This document shows positions 1 to 11,511 of a DNA stretch of 64,000 nt, one piece after another. The notes below the pieces were generated by a model, which did not search any database, was not told the DNA's origin, and saw nothing but the letters and a program-made list of their open reading frames with translations. This stretch comes from Benincasa hispida. Taxonomy: Eukaryota > Streptophyta > Magnoliopsida > Cucurbitales > Cucurbitaceae. The stretch's first letter is position 1; each line of letters opens with the position of its first letter. The translations under genes were made by a program, and so were the position numbers. The DNA lies in the NCBI RefSeq assembly GCF_009727055.1, contig NC_052358.1:41777337-41841336 (forward strand), given 5' to 3'.

Positions 1-882
1 TCGCACTGTAGATAAATTTTTGTATCCATTGGATATAACCAATTAATAGCGCGATGACCCTTCACAAATTACTCATAAGTACAGTTGGACAAAATTACCG
101 TTATTCCCCTATAGTTACATCTAACTCCTTAAGTACCACCGATTCCTCTGATGAACAATAAGTCATAGTCCCACTATGACTGAGTCATCTCTTATCAAGA
201 AAGGGTGTGGCCACTATGTTCAAGACCTAGAATCAGCCCTTAAGGGAGCAATTTATCTACTTACCCCTACATCGGGGAATGAGTGAATTCCATCTTGTGA
301 AGCTGAGTTCCTAACTCTCTAATCAGATGAATCTCCAAAATGGTAGGCTTGTTGAGTTGACAATCTGGCCACTCTCACCCATACAAAGGATCACCTTCAT
401 GAGTGGGAGTTCACAACTCATTTAGGATTCAGATCATGTCACCTATGGTCATCCTAGTGAAATATAAGTCTCTATTATCAACAGTGTTATACAAAGAGAC
501 TAATCATTTCGTGGTCCAGTTTTACACAAACTCTTTGTATAGGATACCCTCACTCGCATGTCTCCACTTGAATGATCAGGATCAGATCATTTGTAGCACT
601 TAACAACACTTGTAAAACCTACAAAGCGGGTCGTATCCGTAGTGTCACCAGGATAAGGTACCAAACCTTATCCATCTACTACAGACCATTTAGGTTATTA
701 TTTAAACAAGATCCACTTGTATGTCTCTACATGTTTAAATTTACATAAAATAACCTCGAATCTTAGTTTATTGGATCGAGTAAATGCTTATAAAATAACA
801 CTTATTTTATTAATAACAATATATTTATACAGAGTTTACAAACTACAAGATTACGAGAAGATTTAGGGCACCATTACCAACA
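1..882 (-). mobile_element. LTR-A retrotransposon LTR, cut by window start
   Basis: This is the U3 side of a long copia-type LTR read on the minus strand. Its terminus at 882 reads, on the minus strand, TGTTGGTAATGGTGCCCTAA, matching the starts of the LTR-A copies at 21546, 38735 and 63417. The body (fifth-hundred region with 'gtcacctatggtcatc', the later 'gatcaggatcagatcatttg') aligns by eye with 20640-21546 and 62580-63417, and in reverse complement with 38735-39700. It is inserted in an older LTR-B, of which only 883-927 remains visible on this side. The other end is outside the window, so solo LTR versus full element cannot be decided. Confidence 0.8.
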
Positions 883-927
883 TGTTTAACACTACAAATT
901 GTGAGTTTTAGGACATACAACCCAACA
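883..927 (-). mobile_element. LTR-B terminal fragment
   Basis: On the minus strand these bases start TGTTGGGTTGTATGTCCTAA, the same terminus as the solo LTR-B at 5628. The match stops where the LTR-A copy (1-882) begins, so LTR-A probably inserted into this LTR-B and the rest lies left of the window. Confidence 0.6.
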
Positions 928-1723
928 GGTTCAAAGATAAAATTGGTTAATTGAATATGGCTTTCCTGACAGTTAATTGATATAATTGAATCCTAAATCA
1001 TAATGCATGTGCTTTTAGTTCTATACGGCCATTATCAAACCCAACAGAATTTAGATGTATGTAGATTAGTTAGGGCATGACATTTCCAACCTTAATTAAT
1101 AAGTAGGACGCTTTCTTGGTTAGATTCATGGTAGTTGTCCGCCACTGTAGAGACTATTTAGATCGAATCGAGTAAGTAGTTATGCATCCATAATTCGTTG
1201 CAAAATCAATTGGCAGAAAATGATGATTGAAATTACATTGGATGTCTATCTTGATCTGAGAACCAGGTGACCCAATCACTATTTACATTTATCCCTTGCA
1301 ATTTAATTTCCTGCATGTTTTCAAATTATTCAAAAAATCAAAACCCTATTTATACTGCTTTTCAAAGTCAAACTTAGCTTAAGACAGAATTAATTCTTGG
1401 CCTCTCTATGGTTCGACCACGTACTTACCATTGTTACTACGCTTTTGTAGTAATAGGAGTAGTTCGTTGATCTTTATAACTATTCTTTTGTTTCGGGGCC
1501 CTTTTTGAGAATCAAACAACATCGAATAGGTAGTCGAACACTATGGAATCGAAGAAACAACATCTGGTTCAAGAAAGCGCTGACAAATTTAAACTTCTTT
1601 TTATTTTCTATTCAGAAGACTATTGATGTTCACTCTCCCAAAAAGGATTTCTCTTCTAATCTTCTTTGACATGTCTCGTCGGGAAGTTGTAATTGGAATC
1701 TGCTAGTGGAGGGTGTGTGAAAG
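928..1723. other. Non-coding stretch, probably old retrotransposon leader or LTR
   Basis: No open reading frame of interest. The block around 1390-1510 (a 'cctctctatggttcgacc' motif followed by a repeated 'tactacg..tagta' stretch) resembles the 5' leader or LTR end of Ty3-type elements I have seen in cucurbits. There is no PBS or second LTR to confirm it, so the assignment is weak. Confidence 0.25.
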
Positions 1724-2183
1724 ATGAATGTGGATGCTGCTTGGTCTGAAAAGTTTGGTAGAGGTGGCATCAACTAGCTAGTCAGAGATTTCAAAGGGAA
1801 TCTTATTCTTGGCAGGTGTAGGTTTATTCCTTACAGATGACAAGTTAAAGTGCTTGAGGTCAAAGCCATCCTTGAAGGTTTGAAAGAACTAGAGGCTTTA
1901 TGGAACGGTAGAAAACCCCTCGTGATCGTGGAATTTGATTTGCTTGAAGTTGTCGATCTTCTCAACGGTGTAGACTCGGATTTTTCTAAAGTTTTTTGTT
2001 ATTTTGTGGACGAGGCTTACTCTCTTGCTTCCTCTTTGAATATTTCTTGCTTTCGTAAAATTCCAAGAGAGGAGAACAACACTACTCATGAATTAGCAAC
2101 TTGAGCTTCTTCTTCGGGGTTTCTTCGGTTTGGAAAGACGCCTTTCCAACGCAAGTCTTGGCTCTCATTCGTGAGGGAGGTTA
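1724..2183 (+). pseudogene. Decayed plant RNase H-like (RVT_3-type) domain
   Basis: One reading frame from 1724 gives the layout of the plant RNase H-like domain found in LINE-type elements and domesticated proteins. An opening NVDAAW block is followed by a 'GxGxxxRDxxG' region, then EVKAILEGLKEL (the catalytic-Glu helix), an 'IVEFD' strand near 1926 carrying an acidic residue, and a closing 'PREENNTTHELA' block with the conserved Asn/His near 2065-2098. Two in-frame stops (about 1775 and 1839) and a final TGA at 2102 break it. No reverse transcriptase lies upstream, so this is an isolated 3' relic of a non-LTR element or a dead RNase H-like gene. The family call is from motif layout by eye. 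Confidence 0.6.
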
Positions 2184-3301
2184 AGGTTTTTTTTGTGTAT
2201 TTTTTCTTCTATTTTGCTTGCTTAAAAAATAATTAATAGAGTTTTCAAATTAACTAATAAATTTGGTCATTACTATCGTTAACCCATAAAATTTGTAGGC
2301 AAAATATAATTTTCATTTTTGAAAAGTTGGTTTTTGATGTCTATTTAATCTTCAAATAGAATTTTAAATGACACAATTTTAGTCCCTGAAATTTGTAAAA
2401 TTGTTCTAGATTAAGAGTGGAAGATTGAAATGATAATAAACCTGGCAAATGGTTCGTTGGTTTGGAGATCTTTAATCTTAGTATGATATTCTTTTTTAGA
2501 AGGTCTTTCATTGGGAGAGAATTGGAGTAATCATCAATCATATCTGAAGTTTGACCATATTTGAAAATGCGCCATTAAATTTTATTATTTATACTTTACT
2601 CTTTTTTATTTATTTAGGTATCACAGTAATTTAAAATTACTCAGAATTTGAAATTGTAGCAATTTGATAAATCGGTGCTTGTGATTCCACTGGTAAAACG
2701 ATTTAATTATATTAACATTTATAATTCTTTAAGGGTTTTAAAACGTGAGATATAACAATTTTACAAACAATAAAAGTAGTTTTTTTTTGTTAACATATTT
2801 AGTTAAACATATGAAAAACAAGTATTTCACAACCAATCGAAATAGCTTTTAAACAATCTCAAAATATATTTTTAAACAATTTTTGTCAAAAGAATTTAAA
2901 AAAGAAAGAAATTTTTTTAAAATATTTTTTTGTTTAGTCCATCTAATTAAACAAACCGTTAACTTTTATTTTACTAATGTTTGATTCAAACTTCAATACA
3001 TTTCAATTAATATTTTCATATATCTATGAGTTTAGTATGAATACAAGATTGAATCAATATCTCCATTATATTATTAAAAGTAATTCATGATATACATTGG
3101 CACTAAAAATAGCTTTTATTAAAAGTTATATCAAACCCATAAAAATATGGAAATATGTAGATAGAAAATTAATAGTGTAGTTTTAGATTACTAATAATAA
3201 ATAGATAGAGAAAGAAAAAGAAAAATAATTAAAATAATTAAAAGGAGGCAATTTATTTATGATAAAATATAGAAAATTGACATAATTCGTCCATATTCTG
3301 A
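2184..3301. other. AT-rich intergenic region
   Basis: Very AT-rich with A/T runs and no credible coding. Part (about 2260-2420) is the anonymous plant repeat with 'tttagtccctgaaatttg'-type phrases, also seen near 8470-8640 and 53170-54000. It lies 3' of the glycine-rich gene at 3302-3518, so a 3' UTR on the minus strand is expected just below 3302, but I cannot delimit it. Confidence 0.4.
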
Positions 3302-3518
3302 TTATTTTCCGCCCTTCTGAGATGCATGAAGATCTTGGAAGTAACCTCTTGCATTGCTCTCAAATCCTTCCCGTGAGATATGAGCAGCTCCTCCACTTCC
3401 CGGAGCAACCATTGTTCCACTACCACATGCTGCTCCCATTTCCACCGCCGCCACCTCCTCCGCCACTACTTTTTCCGCCTCCACCGCCACTACTTTTGCC
3501 ACCACCGCCGCCAGCCAT
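3302..3518 (-). CDS. Small glycine-rich protein gene, one frameshift
   Basis: Reading minus from the ATG at 3518, the first 30 codons encode Met-Ala followed by (G)5-KSS-(G)5-KSS-(G)8 runs. A TAG follows two codons later (about 3422). In the neighbouring frame, without delay, a conserved-looking tail of about 40 residues continues to TAA at 3302, including APGSGGAAHISREGFESN and ending QGGK-like (SQKGGK). Together they have the layout of the small plant glycine-rich proteins that pair a Gly/Lys/Ser N-terminus with an 'ISR.xFExNxxxYFxxLH' tail. Function in that family is not established. The total is about 71 residues with one surplus base near 3424-3430. A TATA box lies about 95 bases upstream. 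It is either a recent pseudogene or a sequence error. The plus-strand poly-proline ORF here is its antisense shadow. Confidence 0.6.
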
Positions 3519-3611
3519 CAGATAGGATTTCAAAGAAGATTTTCTGATTTATGAAGAAGAAATTAGTATGAAGGTAATGTTGGAGTGAAGGGAATGTACA
3601 CAAGATTGGAG

Positions 3612-3619
3612 TATTTATA
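3612..3619 (-). promoter_or_regulatory. TATA box of the glycine-rich gene
   Basis: TATAAATA on the minus strand, 94-101 bases upstream of the ATG at 3518. It would put transcription start about 60-70 bases before the ATG, a normal plant 5' UTR length. The following sequence is pyrimidine-rich. No experiment supports it. Confidence 0.5.
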
Positions 3620-4499
3620 CATAGAATGTAGGGTGCCATGTAAATTAAAAGGGCCAGAAACTGATTACTTGAAAATTGGAATATTAATTAATATATTTTA
3701 ATTAAATTACGTTCACAAATTTCAATTTTCATGGAAAAGAACAAATCTGTACTGGGGAAGAGGTTGTTCAAATTTGAAAATTGTAATATTAATTAGGGCT
3801 AGGCATGTTGTGATCCTCATGCATTTCCTTTTTTTTTCTTCTAAGCTATCAATTTCGAGGCTGTTTAGTCTCATCATCATCATGGTTATTATATTATTTT
3901 TTTTATTATTATTGGAAATGAAGTTGAATCATGGATTTAAATATTGAAAAATTGTTTTAAATGGCAAAATCATTAAAATTATCTTCAAATATTTGAATAT
4001 CATAGTCTATCAGGTATCATTGTCTATCAATGACAGATGATAGTAACCTATCAGTATCATTAATAGACAACGACATTTTGTTATACTTATAAATATTTGG
4101 ATTATACACAAACAATTGCACTATATCATTTGAAAATTTAAAGTATTGTTTTTATTATACAAAACAAGTTCGGGTTTTTATTTTGAGATGTTTAAAACTA
4201 AACTTTTAATGATTTGGACAACTTCATATTTGTAATAGGAATGGTATAAATATAATGTGAATAACTAGGATGTAGGGGAGAGAATTCAATGAACCGAATA
4301 AGAACATAATTATTAGAATATTTGTAATAGATAGTAAAATAAGGAAAAAATTCTAAAATTATATCACTTCTTCAAAATATTTGTAAATATAGAAATGTTA
4401 GACTAGTCAACCTTTTTTTTTTTTTTTTTTTTTTTTAATTTCCATTTCGTCATTCCTTGTCTTGTCTTGTTGTCACAAATTTTTTTTTTTTTTATTTAC
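3620..4499. other. AT-rich upstream region with repeat fragment and poly-T
   Basis: Promoter-side DNA of the glycine-rich gene. Near 4000-4070 it holds a fragment of the 'gatagac/gtctatca' repeat (see 29585-29650 and 54110-54268). A T run of roughly 25 bases lies at 4411-4437. No gene is seen. Confidence 0.4.
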
Positions 4500-5622
4500 G
4501 CCTTATCTTGTTGTCTACAAATGTCCTTGATCATGAAGGATTTCGACATACCTTTTGTAATGGTAAGTGGAAATTGTCTAAGGGTTCAAAAATAGTTGCT
4601 CGAGGTGAGTTGTGTTGCTCTTTGTATAAAACAAACGTGAGCATGTATTCTTTTGAGTTGAGTACAGTAGAAGAAAAGAATTCTCCAAATTTGTGGCATC
4701 AAAGGCTAGTGCATATGAGTGATAAGGGAATTAAATTGTTGGCAGGTAAATATTTTATCCATGTTGATAAAACATCTTCTCTTGGTCCCTGTGATCATTG
4801 TTTGGCTGGTAAGCAATATAAAATTTCCTTTTCAGGGAAGTCCACCAAAAGGCAAGAAAAATTGGAGTTAATACATTTTGATATTTGTGGGATTACTGAG
4901 GTGGAGTCACTTGGTGACAATAAATATTTTGTCATTTTTATTGATCATGCTACTTGAAGAGCTTGGGTGTATATGTTGAAGACAAAAAGCCAAATTTTCA
5001 AGACTTTTAGGAAGTTTCGTGTCATGGTAGAAAGGAAGACCGAAAGAAAATTGAAGTGTCTTCGATATCACAATGGTAGTGATAATAGATCGAATGAGTT
5101 TAAGTATTATTGTTCACAACATGACATTAGACATGAAAATACAGATCCTGGTAAACCACAACACAATGAAATTGTTAAGAGGATGAACAAAACCATTGTG
5201 GAGAAGGTGAGGAGTATGCTTAGAATGTCTGATCTTCCTAAGATATTTTGGGGTGAAACAATGTAATGTGTTGTGTATTTGATTAATCCATCTCCACCAA
5301 TTCCTCTTGGTCTAGACATTCCAGAGAGAGCATGGAAGGGACATGATTTCACTTATTTGCATCTCAGAGTCTTTATTAGCAAGCCATATATACATGTACC
5401 TAAAGAATAAAGGTCAAAGCTTTATTCGAAGACTAATCCCTGTGTTTTTATTGGGTATGTTGATGAAGAATAAGGTTATAGGCTCTACAATCTAGAAAAG
5501 AAAAAAGTAGTGAGAAGAATAGATGTAGTATTATTTGAGCACGAGAAGAGTGAAAATCTTCTTAATACAAGGTACACTTCTACTTTATAGTTTTGTTTTG
5601 ATACTACTAATGATTCTACGTC
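4500..5622 (+). pseudogene. copia pol: GAG-pre-integrase and integrase
   Basis: GAG-pre-integrase features are the LWHQRLVHMSDKGI block and the zinc-binding H/C residues ending in CDHCLAGKQ. The integrase core then reads ELIHFDICG (first catalytic Asp), HNGSDNRSNEF (normally a 'sDNGgEF' motif, here altered) and a 'TPGKPQHNEIVKRMN' segment. In that segment the catalytic Glu region reads NEIVKR instead of the usual NGVVER. Stop codons fall at about 4955, 5264 and 5408, and an integrase C-terminal 'FIGYxDEExGYRLYN' stretch near 5440-5490 is still legible. Catalytically dead; identified by motif order. Confidence 0.8.
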
Positions 5623-5627
5623 TACTC

Positions 5628-7576
5628 TGTTGGGTTTTATGTCCTAAAAGTTATAGTTTGTAAACAATAAACTTATTCTGAAATTCAATAAAGTTATTAT
5701 TGAAGTTTGATTCAATAAAATTGTTATTGAATTTATGAATTGCTTATTTCATTTTAGAAAAACTAAAAGATCCATGACTATTATATGAGAACTTGAACTT
5801 TATGTGGAGACCTGAAAGTGGATCAAGTTCGAGTAAATAGTCAAAAGGATCTATAGTATACGAATAAGGTTGGGTGCCTTATTTGGGTAACACTATCGGA
5901 TGTGGCCCACTCTATAGTTGTTACAAGGAGTTGTAAAGTGCTACAAACAAAGTGATCCTTATTCGTTCATGTGGTGACATGAGGAGTGGGGGCATCTAGT
6001 GCAATGAGTTTGCATAAGATCGGACCAAGAAATAAGTCACTCTTACTTTATAACGCTGTTTACTATTTAAGATTGACTATTTCATAGTGATAACCTAGGT
6101 AACTTAACCTTAATCCTGGGCTAACTATGAACTCCTATTTATTCGAGATCATCTTTAGATTTGAATAGGCGAGGGTTGGCTCAACAATGCCAGCTCAATA
6201 AGCCTCACATTTCATAGGTAAAACTGGGTAGATAGTTGGGGACATATGGTGCAAGATGGAATTCACTCCTACCCGCTTTCAGGGATAGTAGAGAGGTTGT
6301 TCCCTTAAGTGATGATTCTGGGTCTTGAACAAGGGGCCCCACCCTCTCACTTATCCGAGAGAGATTCTGTTTATTGATTGGATCAGAAACAAATTTTTCA
6401 TTAGAGGATTAGTGAGACTTAAGGAACAAGAGGTAATCTCGGGGGTAAAATAGTCTTTTGACCCAGCCGTTATTACGAACAACCTGTAAAGGGTTAACTT
6501 ACTAATTATGGTTATATCGAGTGCACATAATATATCTACTGTGAGGGGAGTGCAACTACTGGACTTTAGTAGAGTGACTCGGTAGTTAACGAATGAGGGT
6601 TAATTCGATGTAAAGAATTTAGCCAATTAATCTCCGATCAGTGGAGCCCATGATTTGTAGGTTCATTAGGTCTCTCTACTAGCTCATAAACGGAATTAGC
6701 CTTAGAATAACATGGTAAATTGATTTGAAACATTCAAATTCTAATTAATAGAATTAGTAATTATATGTGATATAATTACATGTTTAATTTTGGAATTAAT
6801 CATAATTGGACAATTGATTAATATATAAATATGATTTAAATATTAATTTCATGAATAGGAATTCATGGTGATGGATTTGGTGACAAATTAATTTAATATT
6901 TGATAAAAAAACTAATAGAATTAATTAAATTGTTTAATTAAATATTAATTATTAATTTTATTAGGAAAATTAATTTTTGATTAATTTTTGTAAAATTAAT
7001 AATATTTCAATTTTAATTAAAGAATTAAAATTGAAAATTGATTGTGATATTGAAATTGAAATTCAAAATTCAAAATGGAAAAAATTGGAAATTTGGAAAA
7101 CCCCACAAAGTGAGATTTTTCCAGTCAACTTCAAAGCACCTTAATCACCATAATCCACTAACTCCATCAAGTAGGTGGTGTCTTCATTGGGTGAAGACTT
7201 CAAAGCATGGGAAAGGGATTCAGCTGAAAATGACATGCAATTATTGAATAGTTGAGTTTTTGAAAGTTCAAGAAGTTGTTCTTCAACGAGCTAAAAAACT
7301 AGAAAATCTCTCCTCTAATTTCTCTAAGTTCAAGCTTGTTTTGAGTCCGAAAACTCAATCTAAGGCTCCTAGAGAATAGTAGGAAAACTCTAGTGGAGGT
7401 CCACGACTTTAATTGTAGAAGATTATAGCTTAAATTCGCGTTTGAAGAGGATCTTCAAAGGTATGTGTTGAAACCCTTTTAACACCCTATGAACATGCTT
7501 ATTCCAATATCGAAATTGAGGAATTAGAATGCTTAATGATCAAATTTCTTCCGTTGCATGTTTCTGTAAACCAACA
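5628..7576 (+). mobile_element. Solo LTR-B, 1949 bp, TSD TACTC
   Basis: Begins TGTTGGG and ends CCAACA, so it has inverted ends. It is flanked by identical 5-bp duplications TACTC (5623-5627 and 7577-7581). No gag-pol lies inside; ORFs within it are incidental. It aligns by eye with 23308-25073 (reverse), 26684-28614 and 36197-37385 (reverse). It contains 'gatggaattcactcctacc' near 6258, shared with LTR-A, so A and B look like branches of one lineage. A solo LTR results from recombination between the two LTRs of a full element. It sits in the integrase-RT linker of the older copia at 4500-8468. Confidence 0.9.
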
Positions 7577-8468
7577 TACTCTTTGTATTGTTCAACTGAA
7601 AAATGAGAATATTGATGATGTACATGATGTTGGTGAGTTACAACTTGATAGTATTGTACCAAATCATATTGATGATGATGAGTCTTCATCTGATGAAGAA
7701 ATTCATGAGGAAGATGGATATGAGGAAGTGATTCATGGAGAAGTTCATGAGCATGAGGAGCAATCTATTCTCTAAGTGGAGTATACTCAAACTTGAAAGT
7801 CCACCAGAGTGCATAAATCTTCAACAAGGTATCCAAGCTTAGAGTTCATTCTAGTTAATTAAGAGGAAGAACTAGAGAGCTATCAAGAGGTCTTGTCTCA
7901 TGCTGAAAAAGACCAGTGGCTCGATGAAATGAAGAAGGAGATAAATTCCCTAGAAAAGAATGGAACCTATCATCTTATGAAGCCTCCAAAGGTCAAGAAA
8001 GTATTGAAAAATATATGGGTTTTCAAGTACAAAAAGGATGGTGAGAAGATAGTAAGGTACAAAGCTAGATTAGTAGTTAAGGGATGCAGCCAGAAAAAGA
8101 GCATTGACTTTTATGAGATCTTCTCTCTAGTGGTCAAAATGACATCTATTGGAACAATGTTGGGATTAGCAACAAGTCTTGATCTTGAGATAGAGCAACT
8201 TGATGTAAAAATGACTTTTTTACATGGTGACTTGCATGAAGAGATCTACATGGAGAAACCTGAAAGATTTGAAGAAAAAGGGAAAGATAAATTTGTTTCT
8301 TAGTTGAAAAAGAGTCTTTAAAGGCTTAGACAGACACCAAGGTAGTGGTACAAGAAATTTGATTCGTTTATGATAAGCAATGATTATAAACGAACCACAA
8401 CTGATTCTTGTATGTATTTTAGAAAGTTGTTAAATTGTTTGGCTCCTATCACCTCTTATAATGATAAT
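7577..8468 (+). pseudogene. copia pol: linker and reverse transcriptase, truncated
   Basis: An acidic linker (runs of Asp/Glu/His, 7600-7775) is followed by the copia RT N-terminus. A WLDEMKKEINSLEKNGTYHL block lies at 7917 onward, then KYKKDGEKIVRYKARLVVKG at 8026. The first RT catalytic motif, EQLDVKMTFLHG, near 8194 keeps the Asp. TAG at 8301 ends the longest open stretch. A legible 'RQWYKKFDSFM' segment follows in frame after further stops. The second half of RT (YVDD box) and RNase H are missing. Confidence 0.8.
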
Positions 8469-8650
8469 AAGGATAAAATATACTTTTGGTCTTTGAAATT
8501 TGAAGTTAGTTTCTATTTGGTTGCTGAAGTTTTAATATGAACATTTTAGTTTCTGGGGTTTGAAAAATTCTTCTAAATGGTCCATTATATAATTTGAAAG
8601 AGTGACATGATATGTTGAATTGACAAACTTTAAACAATATGACAAATTTT
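8469..8650. repeat. Anonymous interspersed repeat of the 'ataaaatatacttttggtc' type
   Basis: A phrase-like AT-rich repeat ('tttggtctttgaaatttgaag', 'agtttctggggtttgaaaaatt') resembling blocks near 2270-2420 and 53170-54000. No terminal repeats could be delimited. It abuts the truncated copia RT. Confidence 0.35.
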
Positions 8651-9958
8651 AAGTCCGAACTAAACCAACACGACCAATTACCAACTCAAACAACTCCCAC
8701 ATATTCAAAGTTCCAACACATTAGTTTAGTACTAAAAGAAAAGGCAAGAAAAGGCTGCAACACTTTAAATTAAAGAGAATTTCAACTAGACTTAGCAACG
8801 ATAACAATAATTAAAACAAATTGCTAAGTAAGGACTCGTTGAATCTAAGCCTCCTTATCGGCATGCTCAGGTTGTACTCGTCAAGAGAAATCATTGAAGA
8901 AGATTATGAAGAACTTGTTGCAGAAGAAAATGAAGGCATCGAAAAGTGGTCACGAGATCAGGAGACAAAGTTTACGAAGAACAAAAAGTGATGCTTTAGC
9001 TCTTCGTCTCATTCAACAAGGTGTAAGTAAGTCTATTTTTCTTTTATTTTTTGGTGTTAAATAAGCTAAAGTGGCTTGAAAAAATTTGCAAAAAGAATTT
9101 AAGGGAGCGGAAAAGGTTATTGATAGTACCCAAAATGTGTTATGTTAGTGCCTCTAACTTGCTTGTTTATGAAGTTTAATGTGTTTATATGATTATATTT
9201 GTAGGATCTCAAATAATTTATGTATTTTGGAGCATTACGGATCACTCAGGCTTAATTTGAAGTAATTAGAAGTTAAAAAGAGCATCTGGGCTTCAAATGA
9301 GCAAAATGACGAAAATCCCCCTAAAAGTGCAGTACACAACAGGTGTCGCCCGATGTCACAATCACACTTTCCGAAGCTTCACTTAGCGATTGTGTGACAC
9401 TTGTTCCCGCTCACGAACAAGTCAGCCAATTCGATTACAAAACGTCGATGGCACACCGGGTGCCTATTGCAACCTCCACCCTTGTTTTAGAGAAAATGAT
9501 TTTAGAAAATGGGTTTGGAGAAAAGGTTTTCGCAAACAGTTTGATTGTAAGAATATAGAAGAAAAAGAGTGTAATAGACTAGAAAGAAACAAGCGACAAC
9601 AACAGCTTTATAACATACTACTCCGGATATGAGAAAGTGATGGTTAGTTTTATCCTCATATAGTGCATTCTTGAACAAAAACACATCCACCACCCTTGCA
9701 TATGGAAATGGACAAGCGGTCACTTACTAAGAAAAGTACATATAAACCTAGCAAAAGGAAATATATAAGATAAAAGCATAATAAAAAGAGGTGGAGGTGG
9801 TCTCATGTGGCCATGGACAACACGTCCTGCACAAGCATGACCATGATATCTGACACCTAAAGACAATAACATCATATTTTGTGCAGCGCCACGACACTAC
9901 AAAAGCACAAGTACGCAAGCATTGTGTCGCTCTAACGCGCACAGTGCTGCGCAAAATA

Positions 9959-9962
<4 letters not shown>
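8651..9962. other. Non-coding stretch, possible Ty3-type LTR debris
   Basis: No coherent protein. Around 9200-9420 the text ('ttggagcatta', then GC-richer 'gtcgcccgatgtcac..gtgtgacactt') resembles the LTR style of cucurbit Ty3 elements. About 8940-9010 could encode a short Arg/Lys-rich peptide. Neither is enough for a call. Confidence 0.25.

Positions 9963-9990
<28 letters not shown>
9963..9990. repeat. (AT)n microsatellite
   Basis: Fourteen or so uninterrupted AT units. Confidence 0.9.
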
Positions 9991-9994
<4 letters not shown>

Positions 9995-10712
9995 TTTACG
10001 AAATTCATAGTTTTTAAAAAATAATCCTCTTTGATCCCTAGCTCAATAAAAGGGCTATCTTAGTCCCAAAAAAGTTGACTTGTGAGCCATAAATAAATAT
10101 TTTTCTGAAAGTCATTTTAAAATTCAAATCTTGCCGTGTCTTGAAAGAGAAGTTTGGTACAAAATTTCAATATATTTTAGGCAGCTACAGAAATGTTATT
10201 AAATATTTTATTTTGTCTCGCTGATAATATTAAACTCATAGTTTTGCAAAAACAATTCCCTTCGAATCAAAATAAGATTTTCCTTTCGCAAAGACAATTT
10301 AGGAAAATAACAAATTTAGACTTTTTGACCAAGAAAATCTTGATTTGTAAAGATAAAAAGAATAATAGCTCTTAACATATGATTGGGACAACGACTTTCC
10401 AATTATTTTTATAATGAAATGATATTGTCTATTTTAAACATAAACTCTAATGATTTCATCCCAAAAAGCCTCATATTATTGGAGATAATTGTCAATCTCT
10501 TATAAATCTATGATAATCTTTTTATTTAACCAATGTTAGATTTTTGTCGAAAAAAAATAAATAATTAATTTATCTGACATTAAATTGTAATAGGACCTCA
10601 AAAATGTGTTATATGTGCAATAGATATGTTAAATGTTAAAACAATTTCTAGACCTAATTAGATACAAAATTGAAAATCGAAAAGCTTAATGGATACGATC
10701 AAAAGTTTAAAC
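9991..10712. other. AT-rich intergenic stretch
   Basis: Mostly A/T runs with one 'tttgatccctagctcaata'-type phrase near 10030. Nothing recognisable as a gene. Confidence 0.3.
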
Positions 10713-10993
10713 TCTATTTAATACCATTTGTTTTTTGTTTTGTTTTGTTTTTTTTTTTCTTTTTTTAGCTTTTGAAGATTAAGTATATAAACATCCTTTC
10801 ACTTTTGAATTTCTTATTTTGTTATCTACTTTCTATCAATACTTTCAAAACTAATCGAATTTTAAAAACTCGTTGCTTGTTTTTAGAATATTGACTAAGA
10901 TTTCAATTCTTTTACTAAAGAAAATTGAAAACACGTGATAAGAAATTGATGACGCTTAATTTTTTTAAAAAAAATCAAATGATTATCAAACGA
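10713..10993. repeat. MITE-like element, copy 1
   Basis: This aligns through most of its length with 54700-54995. Shared segments are 'agcttttgaa(g/a)attaag', 'atttctt..ttttgttatctactttcta', 'cttgtttttagaat', 'aagaaattga..cttaattttt'. Its outer ends read 'aataccatttg' and 'caaatgattatc', imperfect inverted repeats. I know this as an abundant non-autonomous DNA-transposon type in cucurbit intergenic DNA (recollection). No coding capacity. Confidence 0.5.
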
Positions 10994-11511
10994 ATTATAA
11001 AATATTAATGGTTGGTTATTTTTTTTTATAAAATTGAAAGGCATATTTAACACAACAACATGAATGTTATGGGAATAATAATTAAGGGAGAACAAAATGA
11101 GATATAGGACATATTTGACCCAAAGAGTAGTTGGGAGAGCGTAATTGTTAATTCCACTCCTTGTTCAGTTTAAAAATTTTCATAAACTCCCAGGATTAAA
11201 AAAAAAACATTTATATGATGATTATTCAACTCTTCAAATTTTATAATTTCATACTTTATCCCAATTCGTCTCTTAGACTTTTACACAATAGTTTCAAAGC
11301 ATCACAACCTTCCAATACATTTTAGGAAAGGCTACGATAATCTGCCAGACCATCCCATTTGGCTGCTTTCTTCTATGCCTTTGTAATGCCAATCCATTCA
11401 TCCTGTTTCTCATCTTCCTCTCTATGTTATCTCTGTTTCTTTCGAAATAGACCAGTTCAATTCCAATGATAACATCATACTTTACCAAGGGATGTTGTTG
11501 TTCTAGGTCCA
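10994..11511. other. AT-rich intergenic stretch
   Basis: No coding signal. It ends at the 5' LTR of the copia derivative. Confidence 0.3.

Larger units (their letters stand above)
4500..8468 (+). mobile_element. Degenerate copia retrotransposon body, split by a solo LTR-B
   Basis: A plus-strand Ty1/copia pol relic truncated at both ends: GAG-pre-integrase and integrase (4500-5622) and reverse transcriptase (7577-8468). Solo LTR-B (5628-7576) interrupts it. The target TACTC occurs on both sides of the solo LTR, and the acidic linker between integrase and RT continues in register across it. No LTRs of this copia are found at its own ends. The right end stops abruptly at 8468 against an anonymous repeat. 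Confidence 0.8.

Noticed and set aside
3322..3525. Plus-strand poly-proline ORF
   Set aside because: It is the antisense of the glycine-rich gene; the minus strand has the ATG, TATA box and conserved-type tail.
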